Shown piece after piece: positions 45,842-56,155 of a stretch of DNA of 64,000 nucleotides (position 1 is its first letter; each line of letters opens with the position of its first letter). Both the position numbers and the translations under genes were made by a program. A model generated the notes under the pieces. That model saw only the letters and a list, made by a program, of their open reading frames with translations, was not told the origin of the DNA and did not search any database. Source of the DNA: Trebonia sp963785645 (GTDB lineage Bacteria > Actinomycetota > Actinomycetes > Streptosporangiales > Streptosporangiaceae); contig CAWAWG010000006.1 in the NCBI GenBank assembly GCA_963785645.1, positions 558,001 to 622,000 of the forward strand, given 5' to 3'.

Positions 45842-48800
45842 ATGCAACGAGTGGCGCTCAGGGACGTCGACCTCGCATCCTTCCGCGCGGCCGTCGGGCC
45901 GGAAGGGTGCGCCGACGGCGCCAGCGCCGTCGCGCGCGGCGCCGTCGTGCAGATGGCCTGGGAGGCGTCGCAGCAGCTCCTGACCGGCACGGTCCGCGAG
46001 AGCGCCGTCGAAACAGGGGCGGCGAGATCAGGACGGTGTCCGCCTCGTTCCGCGCGTCCCCCGGGTTCCCGCTGCGGTTCCGTGAGGGCTACTGCAGCTG
46101 CGCCAGGGGGACCAACTGCGTTCACGTCGCCGCCCTCGTGCTCGCCGCGACCGACGAGACGCTGCTGCCCGCGGCCCGCGGCGGCCGGGACCGCGGCCCG
46201 CCGCTCCGCGCTGCCCTGGGAGCAGTCGCTCGACTCGCTGCTCGCCGCCCCGCAGGCCCGCGCCGCCTCCGGCCGGCGACGTCACCGCGAGCGCGCCGCT
46301 CGCGGTCGAGCTTTCCCTGGTGCGGAACACGCCGGAGCGGGGCCGTACCCCAGCTACTCCACGGACAACGGGCTGCACGAGCCGCCCGTCGAGGACGCCA
46401 TCCGCAAGTTCAAGCTCCAGGCGCGGCTGGTGCAGCCGGGCCGCCTCGGCGGCTGGGTGGCCGGCAACCTGTCCTGGTCCCGGCTTGACTACCTGCTGCT
46501 GCGCGGCGAGTTCCCCGACGCGCACGTCCGCCTGCTGCACGAGCTCTACGCCCTGTACCGGGCCAGCTCCGCCGCGCAGCGCTCCGGCTACTACTACGGG
46601 TACCCTCGCCCGGCTACGGCGACCAGAAGTACCTGGACCTGTCCGCGTGCGAGTCCCGCCAGCTCTGGCCCGTCCTCGAGCCAGGCGCACGTGGCCGGGC
46701 TGCCCTTCGTCTACCGGGGCAAGCAGGGCACCGTGCCGCCGCCCGGCACGGCGGAGCTGTGCCTCGACGTGACGACCGAGGGCACCACGCTGCTCATCGC
46801 GCCGGTCATCAAGGCCAGCGACGGCGTGGACGCCGTCCCGCTGCGGTTCATCGGCACCGAGGGCCACGGCGTCATCTACGCCGACCGGGAGCAGGCCGAC
46901 CAGGGCGAGCTCGCCAGGTTCCGGCTCGCCCGGCTGACCCACCCGGTGCCCGCGCAGCTGCAGCAGCTGGCGCTCGCCGACGAGCGGCTCGTCGTCCCCG
47001 AGGCCGGGCAGGCCGCGTTCCTGTCCAGGTACTACCCGCGGCTGCGCCGCCAGGCCACCGTGACCTCGTTCGGACGGCTCGTTCACCGCGCCGGAGATCT
47101 CCGGGCCCGTCGCTCGTGGTCCACGCCGCCTACGCCCGCGGCCATCGCGTCGACATCCGCTGGGAGTGGGCGTACCAGGTCGGCGGCACCGAGTTGCGGG
47201 CGGCGCTCGGGACCGGCCGCGACCCGTTCCGCGACCCGGACGCGGAGGCGCGGGTCCTCGCCGGGATCGGCCTGCCCGCCGGCTCGCTCGGGGTGCCGCG
47301 CGAGGCCACCGCCGCGTGCTCTCCCCCGGCTTCGCCGCGGGACTGCCCGGTACGGCGACGCGGGCCGCGGGCCCGGCGGGGTCCCGCGGTGGCCACCGCG
47401 GGCAAGCAGGGCCCCGCGGTCACCCTGCGCGGCCTCGACGCCATGGCGTTCAGCACCGAGGTGCTGCCCCTGCTCGAGGGCCGCGACGACGTACGCGTCG
47501 AGGTGACCGGCCAGGTGCCCGACTACCATGAGGCCGGCGACTCGCTGGAGATCGGCCTGTCCACCGGCGAGCGCGACGGCGAGCGCGACTGGTTCGACCT
47601 CGGCATCACGGTCACCGTCGAGGGCCGCGAGGTGCCGTTCACCGACCTCTTCGTGGCGCTCGCGCACGGCCAGTCGCACCTGCTGCTCGCCGACGGCGCG
47701 TACTTCTCCCTGGACAAGCCGGAGCTCGCCGCGCTCGCCCGGCTCATCGACGAGGCCCGCGCGCTGCAGGACCAGCCAGACGGCGGCCTGCGGATCAGCC
47801 GGTTCCAGGCCGGCCTGTGGGAGGAGCTGGCCGCGCTCGGCGTGGTGGGCCATCAGGCCGCCGCGTGGCAGGCCCAGGTGCGCGGGCTGCTGGCCGTCGA
47901 CCAGATCGACGCCGTGCCGGTGCCCGCCGCGATCAACGCGCAGCTGCGGCCCTACCAGCTGGCCGGGTTCCAGTGGCTGGCGTTCCTGTGGTCGCACGGG
48001 CTCGGCGGCATCCTGGCCGATGACATGGGGCTCGGCAAGACGCTGCAGACGCTGGCGCTGCTCCAGCACGCGAAGGACACCTGGCGGGAAGGGGAGAAGC
48101 CGCCCACCGTTCCTCATCGTGGCGCCCACCTCCGTGCTCGGGAACTGGGCGGCCGAGGCGCACCGGTTCGCGCCCGACCTGGGGGTGACGTGTCGGTCTC
48201 CGACACGCTCGGCAGGCGCGGCGGCACCCTCGCGGACGTGACCGCGCGGAGCGGACGCGGTGGTGACCTCGTACACGCTGCTCCGGCTCGACTTCGAGGC
48301 CTACGGCGCGCAGCGGTGGGCCGGGCTGATCCTCGACGAGGCGCAGTACGTCAAGAACTACCAGTCCAAGGCGTACCAGTGCGCGCGCCGGCGTGGCCGC
48401 GCCGTTCAAGGTGGCGATCACCGGCACGCCGATGGAGAACAACCTCATGGAGCTGTGGTCGCTGCTGTCGATCGCGGCGCCCGGGCTGTTCCCGAGCCCG
48501 GACCGGTTCAGGGACTACTACGCCCGGCCGATCGAGAAGTCGGGGAACGCCGAGCTGCTCGGCCAGCTGCGCCGCCGGATCCGGCCGCTGATCATGCGCA
48601 GGACCAAGGAGCAGGTCGCCGCGGACCTGCCGGAGAAGCAGGAGCAGGTGCTCGAGGTCGAGCTGCACCCCAGGCACAGGAAGTTGTACCAGACCCACCT
48701 GCAGCGCGAGCGGCAGAAGGTGCTCGGCCTGCTCGATGACGTCAACCACAACAGGTTCACCATCCTGCGGTCGCTGACCCTGCTGCGGCAGCTGTCGCTG

Positions 48801-49342
48801 CACGCCGCGCTGGTGGACGCCGAGCACGCCGACGTGCCGTCCGCGAAGATCGACTCGCTGCTCGAGCAGGTCGAGGACGTGGTGGGCGGCGGGCACAGGG
48901 CGCTGGTGTTCAGCCAGTTCACCCGCTTCCTGCGGATGGCGCGGGCCCGGCTCGAGGCGAACGGGGTGGAGTGCTGCTACCTGGACGGCTCGACCATCAA
49001 CCGGGCGGCGGTGATCTCGTCGTTCAAGGAGGGGACGGCCCCGGTGTTCCTGATCTCGCTCAAGGCGGGCGGCTTCGGGCTCAACCTCACCGAGGCGGAC
49101 TACTGCTTCCTGCTCGACCCGTGGTGGAACCCCGCGACCGAGGCGCAGGCGGTGGACCGGACGCACCGCATCGGGCAGACGCGGAACGTCATGGTGTACC
49201 GGCTGATCGCCTCCGGCACCATCGAGGAGAAGGTGATGGCGCTCAAGGCCCGCAAGGCCGAGCTGTTCTCCTCGGTGATCGACAGCGACGGCGCGTTCTC
49301 TCCGCGCTGTCCGCCGACGACATCCGCGCGCTCTTCGCCTAA
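45842..49342 (+). CDS. SWIM zinc finger-SNF2 helicase (heavily frameshifted)
   Basis: Would be about 1,160 aa. The N-terminal SWIM finger is YCSCARGTNCVHVAALVL. A long linker region with many pieces in alternate frames follows. The SNF2 core is LRPYQLAGFQWLAFLWSHGLGGILADDMGLGKT (positions split across two conserved motifs), then LILDEAQYVKN, ITGTPMENNLMELWSLLS, ALVFSQFTRFL, LKAGGFGLNLTEAD and DRTHRIGQTR, ending LSADDIRALFA. About ten frame changes occur across the locus, the densest damage in the window. SNF2 proteins of this type translocate on DNA or displace bound proteins; the bacterial role is poorly known. Confidence 0.85.
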
Positions 49343-49586
49343 CCCGCTGAGACGGGATCACCGTCCGCATTACGGCGATATGTCCAGCTCGACAGCCGAT
49401 CGCCACAACAGAGCGTTCGTCTTTGCTTACCCGGCGGTACCGCATTTGCCCGCATACCGGACATGACTGTGGTCGCCACGTAAGCAAACACGATGATCAT
49501 GGTCACCGGTTAAGCAGAGGCTGGTCGCCGAGTGTGCACAGAGACCCCAACTCGCCGGGCACCGGCCGAGGCAGTCCCCTCATCTC

Positions 49587-49611
49587 GATCGTCAACTTTT
49601 GGTTGACGATC
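49587..49611. promoter_or_regulatory. Palindromic operator 1 upstream of Clp-N gene
   Basis: Perfect 10-bp arms GATCGTCAAC and GTTGACGATC around TTTTG. Centred about 40 bases upstream of the start codon, with the same GTCAAC core as operator 2. Confidence 0.75.
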
Positions 49612-49618
49612 GGCGGAT

Positions 49619-49637
49619 CGTCAACTTAAAGTTGACG
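49619..49637. promoter_or_regulatory. Palindromic operator 2 abutting the Clp-N start codon
   Basis: Perfect 19-bp palindrome CGTCAACTT-A-AAGTTGACG that ends one base before the ATG. There is no Shine-Dalgarno, so the mRNA may be leaderless or nearly so and the site would overlap the transcription start. Confidence 0.75.
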
Positions 49638-49638
49638 C

Positions 49639-50394
49639 ATGGCTGAATTCCCTGTCCCACTGGACAACCTCATCTCCTACGTCAAGGCCCTGCACCCCGA
49701 TGGCGGGCCGCTGGAGAACGTGTCGGACGCGTTCACGGTCTCCACTCAGCTCGACGAGCAGGCCGACGCGCTGATCGGCTACTTCGTCGACCAGGCGCGC
49801 ACGTACCGGCCTGTCCTGGAGCCAGATCGGCGGCGCCATGGGTGTCTCCAAGCAGGCCGCGCAGAAGCGCTTCGTGCCAGCCGGCCGCGGATCCTGATTT
49901 GATGCCGCAGGCGCCGCTAAGCCGTTCTCTCGGTTCACCGCCCGCGCGGTCCGCGTGGTCGCTGCCGCGGGCAAGCTCGCGGCGCCGGAACCGATCGGCG
50001 CCGCGCACCTGGCCGCCGCGCTGCTCACCGAGCCGGAAGGCCTAGCCGCGAAGGCCATCGCCGCGGCCGGCCTGGCCCCGGAGCAGCTCTACGCCGCGCT
50101 CGGTGCCGGCCCAGCCCCGCAGGTCACGAACGCGGAGAACACCGGCATCTGAAGGCGGAGCTGCTCGACCTGGCGTTCGACGATGACGCGAAGGCGGCAC
50201 TGAAGGGCTCGCTCAGGTGGGCGCTGCGCCTCGGCCACAACTACATCGGCACCGAGCACCTGCTGCTCGGCGTGGCTTTCGAGGGCGGCCAGACAAGCCA
50301 GGCGCTGACCGCGCTCGGCCTGCCGCCCCAGCGCGCCGAGCAGTTGGTCACCGCCGAGATCGCCGCCGCCCAGGCCCGCAAGGCGGCCAACTAA
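49639..50394 (+). CDS. Clp N-terminal (ClpR_N) domain protein (frameshifted)
   Basis: About 250 aa when pieces are joined. The N-terminal part (FPVPLDNLISYVKALHPDGG, DEQADALIGYFVDQA, then SQIGGAMGVSKQAAQKRF) carries a helix-turn-helix-like segment. Two Clp-N repeats follow: AVRVVAAAGKLAAPEPIGAAHLAAALL and SLRWALRLGHNYIGTEHLLLGV. There is no AAA+ module, so it is not a ClpC unfoldase; it may be an adaptor or a regulator. Indels near 49815, 49900 and 50150. Paired palindromes at its start suggest tight, perhaps self, regulation. Confidence 0.8.
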
Positions 50395-50764
50395 CCGCTC
50401 CGACGGCGGCTACCATCGGAAATTTCACAAAATAGGCACACAGCACTTGCGAGTCGAAAAAGATAGTGGATATCTGGATACCCCATAACGTGTGCAGGTA
50501 TCCACTATCTTCACCTCCACCCTCGGGTCAGCTCGCAATTGCCGCGCGCTTTCGCGGATGCCGATGAATCGCGAGGGCGAATACCGAGGTAGTCACAATG
50601 TGACCAATAGAGTTTCGAGGGGGCCGATAAGCGGAGCATGCCTCCGTTCGCGATAACCTGGGTTCAACGCTTCGGTTGACGTGGGTAGTCGGAGGCGGGT
50701 TGGATCGTCCTTGATCTGGCACCGCAAACCCAGGTCGCTTGCCTGTAAGAGGAGTTAAAACGGC
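50395..50764. other. Intergenic region before the molybdenum hydroxylase operon
   Basis: About 370 bases: terminator at 50462-50509, an AT-richer stretch around 50530-50650, and AAGAGGAG just before the GTG at 50765. No ORF with a recognisable domain and no RNA gene seen. Confidence 0.5.
50462..50509 (+). terminator. Hairpin terminator after the Clp-N gene
   Basis: 15-bp stem with one G-U-type mismatch (arms GATAGTGGATATCTG and CAGGTATCCACTATC) and an 18-nt loop, about 70 bases past the stop. Confidence 0.75.
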
Positions 50765-53065
50765 GTGAGCATACTCGGCACCCGGGTCCTGCGGACCGAA
50801 GATCCAGGCTTTCTTTCCACCGGAGGCGTCTACACCGACGACGTGCAGGATGAGCGGCTGGCCGGCGCCTGCTACGTGCACTTCGTCCGGTCGACGGTGG
50901 CGCACGCGAAACTCAACGGCGTCGACGGCAGCGCCGCGCTCGAGGCACCGGGCGTTCTCGCCGTGTACAACGCAAAGGACCTGGCGGCCGCGGGACTCAA
51001 GCCGCTCCCGCCGATGATGCCCAACATGAACCAGGCGATGACGCAGCCCCTGCTCGCGGACGATGTGGTCCGGTTCGTCGGCGAGCCGGTCGCCGCCGTG
51101 GTCACCGAGAAGATGTACCAGGGCGAGGACGCCATCGAGTTCGTCGATGTCGACTACGAATTCCTGCCCGCGGTCGTCAACATGAACGACGCGCTGTCCG
51201 GTGACAAGGCGCTGCTGTTCCCCGAGGCCGGGACGAACGTCGCGTGCACCTTCGGCGACGCGTCCGCGTCAAACGGTGACCTGTTCGACGGCTGCGAGGT
51301 GGTGGCCACCGAGACCATCCAGAACACCCGGGTCGCACCGGCTCCGATGGAGACCCGCGCGGCCGCCGCCACCTGGGGGGAGGACGGACGGCTGATCGCC
51401 TGGATTCCCAACCAGGGCGCCCAGCTCACCCGGGTCGCACTCGCGAGCGGGCTCGGCGTGGCACCTGACCTGGTCCGGGTCATCACGCCCGACGTCGGCG
51501 GCGCGTTCGGCGCGAAGTTCGGCGTCGACCCCGAGTCGATCGTCACCTCATGGATCGCGAAGCAGCTTCGCCGGCCCGCCCGCTGGTCCGAGACGCGCAT
51601 GGAGAACCTGCTCGGCATGTCGCACGGCCGGGCGCAGCAGCACAAGATCACGATCGGCGGCCGGAGAGACGGCACCGTCCTGGCCTACCGGATCGAGATC
51701 CTCCAGGACTGCGGCGCCTACCCGAAGATCGGCGCCTTCCTGCCCCAGCTGACGATCCTGATGACGCCCGGCCCCTATCGCATCCCGCGCGCCGAGTCGT
51801 GGTCCTGGTCCGTGGTGACCAACACGACGCCGGTCGGTGCCTACCGGGGCGCGGGGCGACCCGAGGCCGCCGCCGCGATCGACCGGGCCATGGACCTGTT
51901 CGCCGACGCCGCGGGGGTCGATGCGGCCGAGGTACGACGCAAGAACCTGCTGCCCAAGTTCACCGAGCCGCACAAGACCGCCTTCGGCGCGGTCTACGAC
52001 TCCGGCGACTACATCACCGCGCTTGACAAAGCCTTGGCCGCCGCCGACTACGAGGGACTGCTGGCCGAGCAGGCGAAACGCCGTGCGAACGGCGACCCGC
52101 TGCAGCTGGGCATCGGGCTGTCGTCCTATGTGGAGATCACCGGGGCTGGCGGCGAGGCCGGCGGCCCGAACGAGAACGGCACGGTTGAGGTTCACCCCGA
52201 CGGCTCCGCGACGGTCCTGACCGGGACCTCACCGCACGGCCAGGGACACCAGACCGTCTGGGCGATGCTGGTCAGCAACGAGCTCGGCATACCGATCGAC
52301 AAGATCACCGTCAAGTGGGGCGATACCGATATGGTCCCCGAGGGCGGCGGCACCGGCGGCTCCCGGTCTCTGCAGCTCGGCGGCGCGGCGGTGCGGCAGG
52401 CCTCCCGCGAGCTGCTCGACGTGGCCCGCGAACGGGCGGCGGCGAGCCTGGAGATCGCCCCGTCCGACCTGGAGTTCGACCTGGACACCTCGGCGTTCAC
52501 CGTCAAGGGCGACCCGGACACGTCCGTTCCGCTGTCGTCGCTGGCGCAGTCGGAGCGGCTGTTCGTCCGTTCCGTCTTCACCCAGCCGGGAGCGACGTTC
52601 CCGTTCGGCACGCACGTCGCGGTCGTGGAGGTGGACACCGAGACCGGCAAGGTGCACCTGCGCCGGGTGGTGACGGTGGACGACGCCGGCACGGTGATGA
52701 ATCCGCTGCTAGCCGAGGGCCAGCGGCACGGCGGCATCGCCCAGGGCGCCGCCCAGGCGTTCCTTGAGGAAGTCGTCTACGACGACGACGGCAACCCGCT
52801 GACCGCGACGTTCGCCGACTATCCGTTCGTGTCCGCCACCGAGGTGCCGAGCTTCGAGCTGGTCGACATGGAAACCCCCACGTCCTACAACCCGCTCGGC
52901 GCCAAGGGCATCGGCGAGGCCGGCTCCATCGGTGCCACCCCGGCCGTGCAGAACGCGGTCATCGACGCCGTCTCGCATCTCGGCGTCACGCACATCGACA
53001 TGCCCACTTCCCCGCAGCGCGTCTGGCGGGCCATCAACGCCGCTAACAGCTCGAAGGAGGCCTGA
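50765..53065 (+). CDS. Molybdenum hydroxylase large subunit (form II CoxL-like)
   Basis: 766-aa molybdopterin-binding subunit of a xanthine oxidase-family enzyme. The active-site loop reads AYRGAGR (359-365), the signature of form II CO dehydrogenase-like proteins; true form I CoxL has AYxCSFR. The general-base Glu is in GAKGIGEAG (E718). GAFGAKFG and GQGHQTVWA line the cofactor. Form II enzymes often oxidise other substrates (aldehydes, N-heterocycles), so CO oxidation should not be assumed. GTG start with AAGAGGAG upstream. First gene of a large-small-medium operon; a 4-base gap separates its stop from the next start. Confidence 0.92.
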   Translation: MSILGTRVLRTEDPGFLSTGGVYTDDVQDERLAGACYVHFVRSTVAHAKLNGVDGSAALEAPGVLAVYNAKDLAAAGLKPLPPMMPNMNQAMTQPLLADDVVRFVGEPVAAVVTEKMYQGEDAIEFVDVDYEFLPAVVNMNDALSGDKALLFPEAGTNVACTFGDASASNGDLFDGCEVVATETIQNTRVAPAPMETRAAAATWGEDGRLIAWIPNQGAQLTRVALASGLGVAPDLVRVITPDVGGAFGAKFGVDPESIVTSWIAKQLRRPARWSETRMENLLGMSHGRAQQHKITIGGRRDGTVLAYRIEILQDCGAYPKIGAFLPQLTILMTPGPYRIPRAESWSWSVVTNTTPVGAYRGAGRPEAAAAIDRAMDLFADAAGVDAAEVRRKNLLPKFTEPHKTAFGAVYDSGDYITALDKALAAADYEGLLAEQAKRRANGDPLQLGIGLSSYVEITGAGGEAGGPNENGTVEVHPDGSATVLTGTSPHGQGHQTVWAMLVSNELGIPIDKITVKWGDTDMVPEGGGTGGSRSLQLGGAAVRQASRELLDVARERAAASLEIAPSDLEFDLDTSAFTVKGDPDTSVPLSSLAQSERLFVRSVFTQPGATFPFGTHVAVVEVDTETGKVHLRRVVTVDDAGTVMNPLLAEGQRHGGIAQGAAQAFLEEVVYDDDGNPLTATFADYPFVSATEVPSFELVDMETPTSYNPLGAKGIGEAGSIGATPAVQNAVIDAVSHLGVTHIDMPTSPQRVWRAINAANSSKEA

Positions 53066-53069
53066 TCAG

Positions 53070-53603
53070 GTGACGGAGATCAAGCTCACGGTCAACGGCA
53101 CCGGGCGAAGCGACGACGTCGAACCGAGACTGCTGCTCATCCACTATCTGCGGGAAAGCCTCGGGCTGCGGGCCGCGAATGTCGGCTGCGACACCACGTC
53201 CTGCGGTGCCTGCACGGTCCTGCTCGACGGCGAGTCGGTCAAGTCCTGCACGGTGCTCGCCGTCCAGGCCAACGGCCGCTCCGTGACCACGGCGGAGGGC
53301 GTGGTCAACGAGGACGGCAGCCTCGGCGTCGTGCAGCAGGCCTTCCGCGAGAACCACGGCCTGCAGTGCGGCTTCTGCACCCCCGGCATGGTCATGGCCG
53401 CGACCAGCCTGCTCGCGGAGAACCCGGCGCCCACCGAGCAGGAGGTGCGCGAGGGCCTTGAGGGCAACTTCTGCCGGTGCACCGGCTATCACAACATCGT
53501 CCGCGCGGTGCTCGCCGCCGCGGACCGGCTTTCCGCCAGCGGGACCGCGGGAAACGCCGGTTCTCCGGCCGATACGGGGTCCCCGACCGAGGTGAACGCA
53601 TGA
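53070..53603 (+). CDS. Molybdenum hydroxylase small subunit, two [2Fe-2S] clusters
   Basis: 177-aa electron-transfer subunit. The plant-ferredoxin-type cluster uses C40, C45, C48 and C60 (VGCDTTSCGACTVLLDGESVKSC in two adjoining motifs). The second, helical cluster uses C100, C103, C135 and C137 (GLQCGFCTPGM, NFCRCTGYHNI). The C-terminal 20 residues are Gly/Ser/Thr-rich. GTG start with AAGGAGG upstream; its stop overlaps the next ATG (ATGA). Confidence 0.95.
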   Translation: MTEIKLTVNGTGRSDDVEPRLLLIHYLRESLGLRAANVGCDTTSCGACTVLLDGESVKSCTVLAVQANGRSVTTAEGVVNEDGSLGVVQQAFRENHGLQCGFCTPGMVMAATSLLAENPAPTEQEVREGLEGNFCRCTGYHNIVRAVLAAADRLSASGTAGNAGSPADTGSPTEVNA

Positions 53604-54457
53604 TCCCCGCGTCGTTCGACTATGAGGTCGCCGACTCCGCCGCGCACGCGCTGGCCCTGCTGGCCGAGCACGGCGAAGACGCGAAGCTGCTGGCCGGCGG
53701 CCACTCGCTGCTGCCCATGATGAAGGTGCGGCTGGCCCAGCCCGCGGTGCTCATCGACATCGCGCGGGTCACCGAGCTGGCCGGGATCGCGATCGTGGGC
53801 GACGAGGTGGTCATCGGGGCGACCACCAGGCACGCCGAGCTGGCCGGGTCCGAGTTGCTGCGGGCGGAGGCACCGATCCTCGCGTACGCGGCCGCGCAGG
53901 TCGGCGACCCGCAGATCAGGCACCGGGGCACGATCGGCGGCTCGCTCGCGCACGCGGACCCGTCCGCCGACCTGCCGATGACCCTCGTCGCCATCGGCGG
54001 CTCGATAGAGATCACCGGGCCGTCGGGCGCGCGGACGGTCGGTGCGGACGACTTCTTCACCGGCCCGTTCGAGTCGGTACTGGGCCCGGACGAGCTGCTG
54101 TCCGCGGTCCGCGTGCCGCGTGGCGGCTCGACCCCGTGGGGCTACCAGAAGTTCGTCCGCCGGGCCAACGACTGGGCGATCGTCGGCGTCGCCGCCTACG
54201 GCGGCCGGGTCGCGCTTGCCTCCATGGGCGGCACGCCGCTGCGTGCCACGGCGACCGAGCAGGCGCTGAAGTCGGGCGCGTCGGCCGCGGAAGCGGCTCA
54301 GTTCGCGGCCGAGGGCACCTCACCCGGCTACGACTTCCACGCCGACGTGGACTACCGGCAGCACCTCGCCCGCGTCCTCACCCGGCGCGCCCTGGAGGGC
54401 AAGACCGGGTTAGCCGAGGGCGGGGCTGGTCGTCGGGGACGGAGACGGGGACGGTAG
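53600..54457 (+). CDS. Molybdenum hydroxylase medium subunit, FAD-binding
   Basis: 285-aa flavoprotein passing electrons from the iron-sulfur subunit to the acceptor. FAD-binding motifs are AGGHSLLP (32-39) and TIGGSLAHADPSADLP (111-126). The C-terminal CO-dehydrogenase flavoprotein domain is present, and the last 15 residues are Gly/Arg-rich and overlap the 3' end of the convergent SGNH gene by 48 bases, so the native stop may differ. With the two genes upstream it forms a complete three-subunit enzyme in the order L-S-M. Confidence 0.93.
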   Translation: MIPASFDYEVADSAAHALALLAEHGEDAKLLAGGHSLLPMMKVRLAQPAVLIDIARVTELAGIAIVGDEVVIGATTRHAELAGSELLRAEAPILAYAAAQVGDPQIRHRGTIGGSLAHADPSADLPMTLVAIGGSIEITGPSGARTVGADDFFTGPFESVLGPDELLSAVRVPRGGSTPWGYQKFVRRANDWAIVGVAAYGGRVALASMGGTPLRATATEQALKSGASAAEAAQFAAEGTSPGYDFHADVDYRQHLARVLTRRALEGKTGLAEGGAGRRGRRRGR

Positions 54458-55879
54458 CTGCACCGGTGACGGCGCGAGCAGCGGGAACACCTGCTGGTCG
54501 GCCAGGGCGATGGCCAGCTCGCCGGCCGCGTTCGGGTGCAGCGGGGCCGGGTCCGACGGCCCCTGGACCCACGGGTCGGACGTGCACAGCTCGTGCCCGG
54601 TAAACCGGGGCGCGGCCACACCGAACCCGAACAGGTCGGCGCCCTGCTGCAGCACCTTGTTCAGCTGGTCCAGGCGAGCGAGCAGCACCTTGACCTTCGC
54701 GGCCGACATTCCGTACTTCTGCAGGCAGCTCAGGTTCGTTCCGAACGGGGAGTAGTACTGGTTCACCAGCACCGCGGGCTGCCCCGGCAGCCCGTCCAGG
54801 TCGCTCAGCAGCTGGTAGTAGTTCCTGGTGAACGTGTTGAGCAGCTGCGTGAAATACGCGGAGGAGACCCCGTCGTCGCAGACGGCCTGCGCCGCGCACA
54901 GCTGGGTCATCACCGACCAGGAGAGGTCGTCGGCTCCCACGCTGACGATGATCAGCTTCGCGTGCGTTGCCGCCGCGGCCTGCGGCAACTGCGGCGGTGC
55001 GACCTCTCCGTTGTAGAGCACCTCGGGGCCGAGCAGTCCGTCCTCGATCGTCGCGCTGCCGCACGCCAGGTTGAGCACGTTCCACTGGTTGGCCGCCGCC
55101 AGGTCCTGCGCGTAGGACTCCGGTGAGCGACCGCACGCTTCGTCCTCCGGGGTCGGTTTCGGCCCCCAGGGCAGGCCCCAGCCCGAGGCGGTAGAGTCGC
55201 CGATCACCACTGCCTGTACTCCGGGCTGAGGCGCGCCGACCGGTATCGCCCCGCTGGTCGGGTCCACCCCCACCAGGTCGTCAAGCGTCTTGACGCTGCG
55301 CAGCACCTTCGGCGTCCCGGACGCGGTCAGCGCGATACCGCCCAGGTTCACCGCGATGACCACCGCGATCCCGCCGGCGAGCAGCTTCCAGATCGCCGGG
55401 CGCCTGCGCACGGCGGCGATCGCCACGAGCGGGACGACGGCGAACCCGATCGCGATCAGCGTTTCCCAAAGGAAATAGTGCTCCCAGCCGGACGCGAGCT
55501 GCTGGCTGAGCGTGAGCTCGACCTTCGATGGCCCGTCGGCGCGCAGCACCTGGATCACCTGCGGATCGATCGTGATGTGCTCAAGCGCCAGCTTCGGCCT
55601 GATCGGCCCGGTAAAGTCTGGCTTCGTCGTCATCACCTGGCCGAACAGGTCAAGTTCACCCGGACCGCTCAGGCTCGCGTTCGGCAGCGTCGCGCCGACC
55701 TGGGCCGTCTGGCCGGCCGCCGAGACGGTCTGCAGCGGACTCACCCGCAGTGCCAGCCAGATCGCGCCGGCGGCCACCACCGCGAAGGTGAAAACGTAAA
55801 ACGCCGCCGTCTTCGCCCCGCGCAACAGCCTCGATGCCTGTGGGTGATGCGTCTTCCATATCGCGCCAATACGGTGCAT
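54410..55879 (-). CDS. Membrane-anchored SGNH/GDSL hydrolase
   Basis: 489 aa. Two or three hydrophobic segments lie in the first 190 residues (about 22-44, 139-156 and 168-187), followed by an extracellular SGNH hydrolase domain. The nucleophile Ser is in VVIGDSTASGWG; the block-III and block-V residues are in SVGADDLSW and PLHPNAAGELAIA (His). Four or more Cys in the domain suggest disulfides. Substrate (polysaccharide acetyl group, lipid) unknown. Ends in a Pro/Ser tail overlapping the Mo-hydroxylase medium-subunit gene. Confidence 0.85.
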   Translation of the reverse strand: MHRIGAIWKTHHPQASRLLRGAKTAAFYVFTFAVVAAGAIWLALRVSPLQTVSAAGQTAQVGATLPNASLSGPGELDLFGQVMTTKPDFTGPIRPKLALEHITIDPQVIQVLRADGPSKVELTLSQQLASGWEHYFLWETLIAIGFAVVPLVAIAAVRRRPAIWKLLAGGIAVVIAVNLGGIALTASGTPKVLRSVKTLDDLVGVDPTSGAIPVGAPQPGVQAVVIGDSTASGWGLPWGPKPTPEDEACGRSPESYAQDLAAANQWNVLNLACGSATIEDGLLGPEVLYNGEVAPPQLPQAAAATHAKLIIVSVGADDLSWSVMTQLCAAQAVCDDGVSSAYFTQLLNTFTRNYYQLLSDLDGLPGQPAVLVNQYYSPFGTNLSCLQKYGMSAAKVKVLLARLDQLNKVLQQGADLFGFGVAAPRFTGHELCTSDPWVQGPSDPAPLHPNAAGELAIALADQQVFPLLAPSPVQLPSPSPSPTTSPALG

Positions 55880-56015
55880 AAGTGACGAAATGGCTCAATC
55901 TCCCCTGTGCCGGCAGCGTGTTCAGGCTACCCACCGGCCACCGCGGATATGCGCGTGTCGATACAGGCGAAGCCGCGACCTGTCTCCTGCCACCGACGGC
56001 GCCCGGGGTGGCGCC

Positions 56016-56075
56016 GGGGCGGCGTGCGGGGCGGCGTGCGGGGCGGCGTGCGGGGCGGCGTGCGGGGCGGCGTGC
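56016..56075. repeat. 12-bp minisatellite, five copies
   Basis: Five exact tandem copies of GGGGCGGCGTGC in the 276-bp gap between the divergent SGNH hydrolase and zwf genes. Copy number could vary by slippage, altering spacing upstream of zwf. The rest of the gap shows no gene. Confidence 0.85.
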
Positions 56076-56155
56076 GGCTGCTAGCCAAAAGTTAACCTGC
56101 CGGAAGCCCTCGTCTGGTGTAACTCGCGGCAAGCCGACTGGCAGGATGACTCACT

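Noticed and set aside
50765..53065. True form I carbon monoxide dehydrogenase
   Set aside because: The active-site loop is AYRGAGR, not AYxCSFR with the Cu-binding Cys; gene order also differs.
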